Below are positions 1 to 6,135 of a DNA stretch of 8,145 nucleotides, in pieces. This DNA is from Planktotalea sp. (GTDB lineage: Bacteria; Pseudomonadota; Alphaproteobacteria; Rhodobacterales; Rhodobacteraceae). The notes under the pieces are model-generated. The model worked only from the letters and a program-made list of their open reading frames with translations, searched no databases and was not told the DNA's origin. How positions within the stretch are numbered: position 1 is the first letter of the stretch; every line of letters begins with the position of its first letter. Location of the stretch: assembly GCA_024645145.1 (NCBI GenBank), contig JAHEGL010000075.1, forward strand, positions 1-8,145, read 5' to 3'. A program made the translations under genes and the position numbers.

Positions 1-548
1 TCAGGATCTTTAATGGCAAAGAACAATCCGATGGCAATCAACCCTGTTACACCGGCTAGGACAAACACTGTTTCGCGCCAACCAAACGCATCCACTGCAA
101 GCGCAAGTGGCACAGATCCCGCAAGATTGCCCAATGATCCAACGCCAATCATCACAGATGCAAGCGTGGCAAACATTGCTGCAGAATAGACCCGGGCAAA
201 AACGAAAAAACTCGCCATTAAGACGGGTGCACAGCCGATCCCAATCAGCAACATCGCAACATTCAAATGCAGCGGTGTTGTGGCCATCGCGAAAACCAGC
301 GCGCCCCCTGCTCCACCCAAAAGCAATAGTGATGAAGCCGTGCGCCGTGGTCCCAACGTATCAAGCGCCCAACCAACTGGGATTTGCATCGCTGCAAAAG
401 AGAGAAACCAAAGACCCGACGCCATAGCAAGATCGTCCGGCTTCGCGCCAATATCAGCACCAAGCACATCGGTCATAACTGCTAAAAACGCGCGATAAAA
501 CTGGCTCAGCACATAGGCCAAACTTAAAAGAAACAGACCCGCCTTCAT
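1..548 (-). CDS. MFS transporter, N-terminal part (cut by window edge)
   Basis: An open frame runs leftward from an ATG at 548 to the window edge without a stop, giving 182 codons of a longer protein. The translation is strongly hydrophobic, with about five to six membrane segments, as expected for the first half of a 12-helix major facilitator. The MFS loop motif between helices 2 and 3 is visible as GWALDTLGPRR (residues 59-69), with the conserved Asp at 63. The first helix starts almost at once (MKAGLFLLSLAYVLSQFYRA), and a GAGA stretch about eight bases upstream of the ATG may serve as ribosome binding site. Family knowledge says an inner-membrane secondary transporter; substrate and direction cannot be told from this half. 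It lies downstream of the CoA-transferase on the same strand, but a hairpin element between them argues for a separate transcript. Confidence 0.85.
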   Translation of the reverse strand, partial: MKAGLFLLSLAYVLSQFYRAFLAVMTDVLGADIGAKPDDLAMASGLWFLSFAAMQIPVGWALDTLGPRRTASSLLLLGGAGGALVFAMATTPLHLNVAMLLIGIGCAPVLMASFFVFARVYSAAMFATLASVMIGVGSLGNLAGSVPLALAVDAFGWRETVFVLAGVTGLIAIGLFFAIKDP

Positions 549-632
549 AGCATTCTCGCTTTTAATATTCAGACGCGTGAGTGTCAGAGAATACAGGCTT
601 CAGCAAGCGCCGCGTGCTCAATTCCTCTTTCA

Positions 633-674
633 ATAAATATCCCGTGGGGGTCTGGGGGAGCAGCGCTCCCCCAG
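633..674 (-). terminator. Hairpin element with conserved tail, probable terminator after the CoA-transferase gene
   Basis: Positions 652-661 (CTGGGGGAGC) and 665-674 (GCTCCCCCAG) form a perfect 10-bp stem with a 3-base loop. Read on the minus strand, the hairpin is followed by ACCCCCACGGGATATTTAT (651 down to 633). The same tail, with small changes, follows the hairpins at 5283-5314 on the plus strand. In both places the element lies just after the end of a gene read in the same direction. I infer a dispersed Rhodobacteraceae-type repeat acting as a transcription terminator. There is no long U-run, so a classic intrinsic terminator is not proven. Confidence 0.6.
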
Positions 675-710
675 TTGGTCGGATTGCGCTAGCAATTCGA
701 AAACATCGTA

Positions 711-1826
711 TCAGTCGTTGTCTTCGCCCAATTTCGGTGAAGGTCGATCAAGCGCAAGATCTGCGTCCGAAAAGATATAAGGCGCACGCACACCCGGAAT
801 GCCACCCAGCTCGATCTGCATACCGCGCGCTTTGATCTGCGGATCATCCAACATCTCGCCCATATCGTTGATCGGACCTGCTGGCACGCCTTGAGCTTCA
901 CAAGCTACAAGCAACTCAATCTTCGACATTTTTGACGTTTGCTCGGTCAACAATCGCGTCATCTCATCCCGATTGGCGATACGGTCTGCATTTGTCGCAA
1001 AGCGCGTTTCAAAACCCATACCTTCAACACCAAGCAAGGCACACAAACGTTGGTATTGAGGGTCATTGCCCGTCGCAATGATGATGTGACCGTCTTTACA
1101 ATCAAACACTTGATAGGGCGTCAAATTCATATGGGCGTTACCCATCATGCCAGGTGCATCACCAGTTGCCAGATAGTTCATCGCCTGGTTCGCGGTCACG
1201 GCCGCGGCCACATCTAACAAAGCCATATCAATGTGCTGGCCTTTGCCTGTTGTATGCCTCTGATGCACCGCTGCAAGAATACCAGACACAGCGTAAACGC
1301 CCGTAAAGATGTCTGTGATTGCAACGCCAGACTTTTGCGGCTGACCTCCCGGTTCACCGGTGATCGACATCAAACCAGACATGCCTTGAATGATGAAATC
1401 ATACCCTGCGCGGTGCGCATAAGGGCCGGTCTGCCCAAAGCCTGTGATCGAACAGTAGATAAGTGCTGGAAACTCATCTTTGAGCGAAGCGTAATCAAGG
1501 CCGTATTTCGCCAAGCCACCGACTTTGAAATTCTCGATCACAATATCTGCATCCGCAATCAGCGCTTTCAGCTGCGCCTGCCCTTCGGCGTTGCAAAAAT
1601 CAATGGTGACAGATTGTTTGCCACGATTGCAGGCATGAAAATAGGCAGCGGATGTGTCACCCTCGCGTTCTATGAACGGAGGGCCCCAGCGGCGCGTGTC
1701 ATCACCTGCTGGGGCTTCAACTTTGATAACCTCTGCCCCCAAATCAGAAAGTGTCTGGCCAGCCCAAGGGCCAGCCAAAATACGCGCCAGTTCGACGACC
1801 TTCAGACCTTGGAGCGGCGCGCTCAT
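711..1826 (-). CDS. Class III CoA-transferase (CaiB/BaiF family)
   Basis: The 371-residue product belongs to the family of formyl-CoA:oxalate CoA-transferase, CaiB and BaiF, which moves CoA between a carboxylic acid and an acyl-CoA through an aspartyl-CoA thioester intermediate in the cytoplasm. The N-terminus (LKVVELARILAGPWAGQTLSDLGAE) is the typical nucleotide/CoA-binding start. The segment SGVAITDIFTGVYA places the likely catalytic Asp at residue 172, close to its position in the formyl-CoA transferase, and TGKGQHIDMALLDV (193-206) is another family hallmark. The protein stops right after PSPKLGEDND, where many relatives carry a further 10-20 residues, so its C-terminus is slightly short. 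The ATG at 1826 overlaps the stop of the upstream dsbA-like gene as ATGA, which suggests translational coupling. Substrate is unknown; no acyl-CoA or oxalate genes are adjacent. Confidence 0.93.
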   Translation of the reverse strand: MSAPLQGLKVVELARILAGPWAGQTLSDLGAEVIKVEAPAGDDTRRWGPPFIEREGDTSAAYFHACNRGKQSVTIDFCNAEGQAQLKALIADADIVIENFKVGGLAKYGLDYASLKDEFPALIYCSITGFGQTGPYAHRAGYDFIIQGMSGLMSITGEPGGQPQKSGVAITDIFTGVYAVSGILAAVHQRHTTGKGQHIDMALLDVAAAVTANQAMNYLATGDAPGMMGNAHMNLTPYQVFDCKDGHIIIATGNDPQYQRLCALLGVEGMGFETRFATNADRIANRDEMTRLLTEQTSKMSKIELLVACEAQGVPAGPINDMGEMLDDPQIKARGMQIELGGIPGVRAPYIFSDADLALDRPSPKLGEDND

Positions 1827-2419
1827 TCGGCGAGTTTTTCGTCAATGATCGCAGAAAAATCTGCGTAGTTCATGTTGGAATATGGCTCACCATTGATCAA
1901 AAATGAAGGCGTTGAGCGAATATTATCGCGTTCCGCATTTTCCTGATACCAAGCAACCAATGCCTGTGCATTGTCGGCGTCCTCTAAGCAGGCATCAAGC
2001 GTGTCGTTATCTAGACCACCTTTCAGACCAATCTTGCGCAACTCAGCAACAATCGCCGCAGGATCACCTGCGCGCGACCACAACGACTGCTCTTTGTAGA
2101 TCAAATCCGTCATGCCGAAGAAACGATCCGGCCCAGCGCATCGTGCAATCATGGATGCCCAAAGACCAAAGCGGTCAAAATAGACTTCTCGGTAAACGAA
2201 CTTCACTTTACCTGTATCGATGTAATCTTTCTTTAGATCCTTGTAGGGACCAGCGTGAAACGAAGCACAGTGTGGGCACGTAAAGGATGCGTATTCGATG
2301 ATCTCGACTCTTGCATCGGCGCTACCTTGAACCATGTCGGGGATTTCGCTCTCTTCAGCGGTGGCCACTGTCAGACTCATCATGACCGCAACTGCGGCAG
2401 AAAATAGGGTACGAAGCAT
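1823..2419 (-). CDS. DsbA-like secreted thiol:disulfide oxidoreductase
   Basis: The 198-residue protein begins with a Sec signal peptide (MLRTLFSAAVAVMMSLTVATA), with a likely cut after the A19-T20-A21 site, so it should act in the periplasm. The mature part has a thioredoxin fold with the redox motif C48-P-H-C51 in EYASFTCPHCASFH, identical to the active site of E. coli DsbA, and the matching cis-proline loop R168-STPSFLING with Pro171. Its expected role is to introduce or shuffle disulfide bonds in exported proteins. Two further cysteines, C94 and C144, could form a second structural disulfide, as reported for some alphaproteobacterial DsbA proteins; that pairing is inference. A strong ribosome binding site (AAGGAG, 7 bases before the ATG) overlaps the stop of the preceding DUF721 gene, and the downstream end overlaps the CoA-transferase start, so the three genes probably form one operon. 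Confidence 0.93.
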   Translation of the reverse strand: MLRTLFSAAVAVMMSLTVATAEESEIPDMVQGSADARVEIIEYASFTCPHCASFHAGPYKDLKKDYIDTGKVKFVYREVYFDRFGLWASMIARCAGPDRFFGMTDLIYKEQSLWSRAGDPAAIVAELRKIGLKGGLDNDTLDACLEDADNAQALVAWYQENAERDNIRSTPSFLINGEPYSNMNYADFSAIIDEKLAE

Positions 2420-2430
2420 TCGGCTTCTCC

Positions 2431-2937
2431 TTAGGTTTTTGATTTGGTTAATACGTTTTGTGCAAGTCGCTCAAGAGCCGCGCGTAAGTCATCGCTTTTT
2501 ACACCGCCCGCTGATTGCGCTGCGGCTTGTTTGATTTCCGGTGTAGGTTCGGGCTTTTTTGGCGTCACTTCACGCTCAAAAACAGCACGCCCTTCGGCAA
2601 AACCGATAGGTGCGGTTTGCGTGATTTTGATACGGCTGATCGCGTTATAGCCGTAAACTGCGTTCACTTTGGCGCGAATTTGTTCTTTTTGCATTTCTAA
2701 GATCGGCGCGTTCGCCCCAGTCGTAAGAAGCGTCAAGGACGCCCCGAAACCTTGACGACCATAGCTGACATTCACAGGGCGCGCGATTGCGGCAATGTCC
2801 TCACCTACAACCTCTTCCCAATGGGTCAGCAAACGCGATTGTGCAAAACCACGCGATTCAGACGCCTTACGGATACGCTGTGTTAGCAGGCTCGATGTAC
2901 GAGCGAAGCCTTTCGAGGTTGCACGGCGTTGCGCCAT
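2431..2937 (-). CDS. DUF721 / DciA-like protein
   Basis: The product resembles the DUF721 family, whose best-known member DciA loads the replicative helicase DnaB in many bacteria; whether this alphaproteobacterial form does the same is inferred. The N-terminal domain shows the family pattern LLTHWEEVVGEDIAAIARPV (residues 36-55), followed by the beta-strand region GFGASLTLLTTGANAPILEM and IRAKVNAVYGYNAISRIKI. A proline- and lysine-rich linker (127-140) leads to a short helical C-terminus. The open frame extends upstream to 3012, but I choose the ATG at 2937 (MAQRRATSKGFARTSS, 168 aa). It has an AGGA eight bases upstream, matches the usual start of this family, and the extra 25 residues look unlike coding sequence. 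It is divergent from mutY with a 94-base gap and is the first gene of the operon with the dsbA-like gene, 11 bases away. Confidence 0.85.
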   Translation of the reverse strand: MAQRRATSKGFARTSSLLTQRIRKASESRGFAQSRLLTHWEEVVGEDIAAIARPVNVSYGRQGFGASLTLLTTGANAPILEMQKEQIRAKVNAVYGYNAISRIKITQTAPIGFAEGRAVFEREVTPKKPEPTPEIKQAAAQSAGGVKSDDLRAALERLAQNVLTKSKT

Positions 2938-3031
2938 AGGGTTTGTCCTGCCTTGCATCTTGCGATTCCCGCCTATCTTAGAGCGCGGGGCGAGAGGTGC
3001 CAGCGAAACCATCCATTAAGGTATATAAAGA
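2938..3031. promoter_or_regulatory. Divergent intergenic region between the DUF721 gene and mutY
   Basis: These 94 bases must hold the control signals for two genes leaving in opposite directions. An AT-rich patch around 3014-3030 (ATTAAGGTATATAAAG) stands out from the GC-rich flank and contains TATATA, which could be a -10 element on either strand. No clear -35 partner was found, so no exact promoter is called. AAGG at 3018-3021, ten bases before the TTG, is the best candidate ribosome binding site for mutY. Confidence 0.4.
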
Positions 3032-4123
3032 TTGCGTGAATCAGTTGATCCTTTAACGCTTTTACAGTGGTACGATCGCCATGCCCGCATCATGCCTTGG
3101 CGGGTCAGTCCGGAGGATCGCTCCGCTGGTGTGATGCCAGATCCCTACCGTATTTGGATGTCAGAAGTAATGTTGCAGCAAACGACAGTTGCAGCCGTAA
3201 AAGAGTATTTCGTCCGTTTCACGAACCGTTGGCCAACCGTGCGCGATCTGGCCGCTGCAAAAGATGCCGATGTCATGGGTGAATGGGCTGGTCTTGGATA
3301 TTATGCGCGCGCGCGCAACTTGCTGAAATGTGCACGTGTTGTTGCAGAAGAATACGATGGCGTCTTTCCCAATACACACGATGAACTGCTGAAATTGCCT
3401 GGAATTGGACCGTATACTGCAGCAGCTGTGTCTTCGATTGCTTATGATTTGCCCGAAACTGTCCTAGATGGAAATGTAGAGCGCGTGATGTCGCGACTTT
3501 ATGACATTCACACACCTTTGCCCTTATCAAAGCCAGAGTTGATGGAGCTTGCAGAGGCTCTGACACCTCAGACACGCGCTGGTGACTATGCTCAGGCCGT
3601 GATGGATTTGGGCGCAACCATTTGCACACCAAAGAACCCAGCTTGCGGGCTATGCCCTTGGCGCGATCCTTGCAAAGGACGCTTGGCAGGCACGCATGTA
3701 GAACTGCCAAAGAAGGTGCCGAAAAAGAAAAAGCCAATTCGTCTGGGTATCGCTTATGTCACCCGACGTGTTGATGGTGCTTATCTTTTAGAGACACGAC
3801 CTGATCAGGGTTTGCTGGGCGGAATGCTTGGGTGGCCCGGTAGTGAGTGGATCGAAGGGACGCCTGTTGAAGCAGCGCCGATGAAAGCGCAGTGGAAAGT
3901 GTTAAACGAGGAAGCGCGTCACACATTCACGCATTTTCATCTTCGATTAATTGTAAAAACTGCGCTTGTTCCGATGGATCGCGCGGCAGATGTGGGTGAA
4001 TTTGTGGCGTTAGAGGACTTTCGTCCTTCTGATCTCCCAACTGCGATGCGCAAGGTCTTTGATTTAGCGGCAGGCGGCAGTAAAAAGACATCCAAAGAGG
4101 CACCAAGGAGCAGAGCAAAATGA
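3032..4123 (+). CDS. mutY: Adenine DNA glycosylase MutY
   Basis: MutY removes adenine mispaired with 8-oxoguanine, preventing G:C to T:A mutations. The 363-residue protein has all expected parts in order: WYDRHARIMPWR (13-24), the HhH-GPD glycosylase domain with catalytic Glu45 in MSEVMLQQT, the helix-hairpin-helix LPGIGPYTA (122-130), and catalytic Asp146 in VLDGNVERVMSRL. The iron-sulfur loop has Cys 198, 205, 208 and 214 in exact C-x6-C-x2-C-x5-C spacing. A C-terminal NUDIX-like domain contains FTHFHL (299-304), the loop that recognises 8-oxoguanine; Thr sits where many relatives have Ser. A lysine-rich linker (PKKVPKKKKP) joins the two domains. The start is a TTG at 3032, because a TAA lies two codons upstream in frame and the next ATG (residue 21) would remove part of the conserved N-terminus. 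Its stop overlaps the alkB start as ATGA. Confidence 0.96.
   Translation: MRESVDPLTLLQWYDRHARIMPWRVSPEDRSAGVMPDPYRIWMSEVMLQQTTVAAVKEYFVRFTNRWPTVRDLAAAKDADVMGEWAGLGYYARARNLLKCARVVAEEYDGVFPNTHDELLKLPGIGPYTAAAVSSIAYDLPETVLDGNVERVMSRLYDIHTPLPLSKPELMELAEALTPQTRAGDYAQAVMDLGATICTPKNPACGLCPWRDPCKGRLAGTHVELPKKVPKKKKPIRLGIAYVTRRVDGAYLLETRPDQGLLGGMLGWPGSEWIEGTPVEAAPMKAQWKVLNEEARHTFTHFHLRLIVKTALVPMDRAADVGEFVALEDFRPSDLPTAMRKVFDLAAGGSKKTSKEAPRSRAK
4105..4110 (+). promoter_or_regulatory. Ribosome binding site of the alkB remnant, inside the end of mutY
   Basis: AAGGAG lies nine bases before the ATG at 4120, within the last codons of mutY. It is a strong match to the Shine-Dalgarno consensus and has survived although the gene behind it is broken. 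Together with the ATGA overlap it indicates that alkB was translated from a mutY-alkB transcript. Confidence 0.65.
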
Positions 4124-5252
4124 TTTCATCTGACGCAGCCGAGAAAGTTCAAAGTGCTTTGCCGTTTTGGGTGTCGTTTCTCTTGATCCCCGCGATTTGG
4201 CTAGCGGCATATGTCGGCGGTTGGTGGGTTCTCATTCTCCCGGTGATGACCTGGTATTTGTTTTCCGCACTTGATGTTGTGGGGGCTTAAACCTTGAGAA
4301 TGTAGATCCAGATACCGATGATGAACATCTGTCGCTATATATCTTGCTCACCAGCCTTTGGGTGCCTGTTCAGTTTCTAACGATCTTTGGCTTGATCTAC
4401 TATGTTGGTCAGGCTGAGCATTTGGGCACATGGGAAAAAATCGGGTTGTTCTTTAGCGTAGGTGTCGGAACTGGGACGATTGGAATTAACTATAGCCACG
4501 AATTGATGCACCAAAAGAATAAGCGCGAGCGGTTCTTGGCGGATGCTTTGCTCGCTATGGTGCTTTATTCGCACTTCCGATCAGAGCATTTGCTCATACA
4601 TCACCGCTGAGTCGGAACACCGCGTGACCCTGTCACCACGCGCTACGGAGAAGGATTTCACCGCTACTTCCCGCGTGTTCTGCGCCAATGCTGGATCTCT
4701 GCGTTTGGTGCAGAAAAAGCGATGCTTGCGCGTAAAGACCTGCCATGGACTGATTTGAGCAATCCGTTCTTTAAATATTGGGCCTTACAAGTTGGGTTCT
4801 TAGTTCTAGCAGTTTTGCTAGGGGGGCTGACGGGCGTACTGCTATTCATCTTCCAAGCGTTCATCGCAATCTGGCAACTGGAGTTGGTAAATTACGTCGA
4901 ACATTATGGACTAACGCGAAAGCACCTTGGCGATGACAAATACGAGCATGTGTAGCCACGGCATTCTTGGAACACAGCGCATAAGGCTTCAAATTGGCTC
5001 TTGATCAATTTGCAGCGACATTCAGACCATCATTATAAGCCGGATCGCCGTTTCCCGCTGTTGCAGACCTACACGGAAGCCGACGCGCCGCAGTTGCCAT
5101 ACGGGTATCCTGTCATGACAATGGCGGCGCTTTATCCGCGTTTATGGAAGCGGATCATGAACCCGCGTGTGCAGCGCTGGCGCGAGATGTATTATCCTGA
5201 GATCACAGAGTGGCGCGCATATAACAAAGCATTGAACCCGATGCCAAAGTAG
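4120..5252 (+). pseudogene. alkB: Alkane 1-monooxygenase (AlkB) pseudogene, one frameshift and two in-frame stops
   Basis: Joined across its lesions, this is a full-length membrane-bound diiron alkane hydroxylase of about 377 residues. That family oxidises the terminal carbon of medium-chain alkanes in the inner membrane using rubredoxin electrons. The first 56 codons (MISSDAAEKVQSALPFW to LDVVGA) end at a TAA at 4288, but the neighbouring frame continues the protein without a gap (GLNLENVDPDTDDEH). One base is missing in the run of G at 4281-4285. Further on, TGA at 4608-4610 (after EHLLIHHR) and TAG at 4953-4955 (between KYEHV and PRHSWN) interrupt an otherwise open frame. All histidine motifs survive: HELMH (4497-4511), EHLLIHH (4584-4604), NYVEHYG (4890-4910) and LQRHSDHH (5010-5033). 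The end (YYPEITEWRAYNKALNPMPK) is intact. Three separate lesions make a functional product very unlikely, and the intact remainder suggests recent inactivation. No rubredoxin gene is nearby. Confidence 0.92.
4281..4285 (+). other. Frameshift site in a G run of the alkB pseudogene
   Basis: The sequence reads GTT GTG GGG GCT TAA in the starting frame. Adding one G (six instead of five) gives GTT GTG GGG GGC TTA AAC CTT GAG, which restores V-V-G-G-L-N-L-E and joins the N-terminal part to the rest of AlkB. With this single base restored the whole gene length (1131 coding bases) is divisible by three, so no other net indel is present. A slipped homopolymer is the simplest cause. Confidence 0.85.
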
Positions 5253-5257
5253 CGTTT

Positions 5258-5334
5258 GCGGCGCGTTCCACGCCGCGACGGAAGGGGGCCAGCCCCCTCT
5301 TGGCCTGTGGCCAATTCACCCCCGGGATACTTAT
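5258..5334 (+). terminator. Multi-hairpin intergenic element between convergent genes, probable bidirectional terminator
   Basis: Three inverted repeats follow one another in the 94-base gap between the convergent alkB remnant and the PhnD-like gene: GCGGCG (5258-5263) with CGCCGC (5271-5276); AGGGGGC (5283-5289) with GCCCCCT (5292-5298); and TTGGCC (5300-5305) with GGCCAA (5309-5314). They are followed by ACCCCCGGGATACTTAT (5318-5334). The G5/C5 stem plus this tail is shared with the element at 633-674 in opposite orientation. I recognise the pattern as typical of Rhodobacteraceae intergenic spacers. A terminator role for both genes is inferred from position and structure. Confidence 0.6.
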
Positions 5335-5346
5335 CGAGAGAGGACG

Positions 5347-6108
5347 CTAGGGCGTTTTGCTGTTAATTTCCGATGGGTTGGGAACGGAAAGATAATCGGC
5401 CGCTGATATCTTCACCAATGATTTGAGGTGAAGCGCAGCTTTGTCGTCTGGCGCAAGGCGCGAAATCGCGTTCTGCACAGCTGAGAAGATCTTGTCAGGA
5501 TCATTGGTTTTGGCAGTGATCAGCGGCAGCCCCGGTGTGGGTGAGGTCCACTCCAGCACACGCAAGCCTTTGGCAAAAGCTTCGTACTGCGTAATCAAGC
5601 GCCACGTCATGCCATCAAGTGCTGCAATATCAGCGCGGCCATCTGCCACGGCAGCTGCAGATATATTGTGAGAGCCTGTTTGCAAAAGCTTATCAAACCA
5701 AACGCCTTTACCCGTCGCATGTGCATAGGGGGCGGCGTAGCCAGATTGTGAATGAGGTTGGTTGAACGCAAATGTTGCGTCGTTGAAGTCTGCGAGATCT
5801 TCGCGCGGATCGTCAGAGCGCACAACAAATGCACTGCGATAGTAGCCCGCTTCACACGCAGGCAGGCCATAGTCAGGGGTACCAACCAACATAACCTTGT
5901 CTTTCAGATGCAAACGGTAAGGCATGCCGCAGGTTTGACTTAGGACAAGGTTAGGGTCTTCCCAAACCTCAAAAGCAGCAGCGTCCTGCGAAAGCATTTC
6001 AGGGGTGTCGATGCCCACGTCTGCGAGTTCTTCGCGGATAAGCGCCCAATAGCGAGTGTGAGCGCCCTCCAGTTCGGGGCGGGCGTACATCATCAGACTG
6101 GCGATCAT
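5347..6108 (-). CDS. PhnD-like solute-binding-fold protein without signal peptide
   Basis: The 253-residue protein looks like the phosphate/phosphite/phosphonate ABC transporter binding-protein group (type 2 periplasmic-binding fold). Supporting segments are LVLSQTCGMPY (54-64), VGTPDYGLPACEAGYYRSAFVVR (75-97), NQPHSQSGYAAP (116-127) and TGSHNISAAAVADGRADIAALDG (144-166), which follow the family's ligand-loop pattern. The N-terminus (MIASLMMYARPELEGAH) enters the first strand of the fold at once and has no hydrophobic export signal; an in-frame TAA four codons upstream of the ATG excludes an extension. The protein may therefore stay in the cytoplasm as a sensor or carrier, or be poorly annotated by family name. 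No permease or ATPase gene is beside it. It starts 27 bases after the GMC gene on the same strand, so the two are probably co-transcribed. No good ribosome binding site is visible (only AAGAAAG). Ligand is unknown. Confidence 0.8.
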   Translation of the reverse strand: MIASLMMYARPELEGAHTRYWALIREELADVGIDTPEMLSQDAAAFEVWEDPNLVLSQTCGMPYRLHLKDKVMLVGTPDYGLPACEAGYYRSAFVVRSDDPREDLADFNDATFAFNQPHSQSGYAAPYAHATGKGVWFDKLLQTGSHNISAAAVADGRADIAALDGMTWRLITQYEAFAKGLRVLEWTSPTPGLPLITAKTNDPDKIFSAVQNAISRLAPDDKAALHLKSLVKISAADYLSVPNPSEINSKTP

Positions 6109-6135
6109 TTTTCGGCTTTCTTAGACGGGAATCAG

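Noticed and set aside
107..498. Plus-strand small open frames at the left edge
   Set aside because: They are antisense to the MFS transporter, whose hydrophobic helices and loop motif are clear on the minus strand.
1233..1868. Long plus-strand open frame of 211 codons
   Set aside because: It is antisense to the CoA-transferase and the end of the dsbA-like gene, both with clear family motifs. Its translation is rich in Arg, Cys and His with no recognisable domain.
2938..3012. Longer DUF721 protein starting at 3012
   Set aside because: The added 25 residues do not resemble the family, while the ATG at 2937 has a proper ribosome binding site and the usual N-terminus.
4276..4292. Programmed -1 frameshifting or transcriptional slippage at the alkB G run
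   Set aside because: The G run could allow slippage, but no X-XXY-YYZ slippery heptamer is in register, and two in-frame stops downstream would still prevent a full product.
4344..5252. Three separate small plus-strand genes inside alkB (starting near 4344, 4722 and 5001)
   Set aside because: All three lie in the same frame and are consecutive pieces of one AlkB protein separated by stop codons. Their apparent starts are internal codons.
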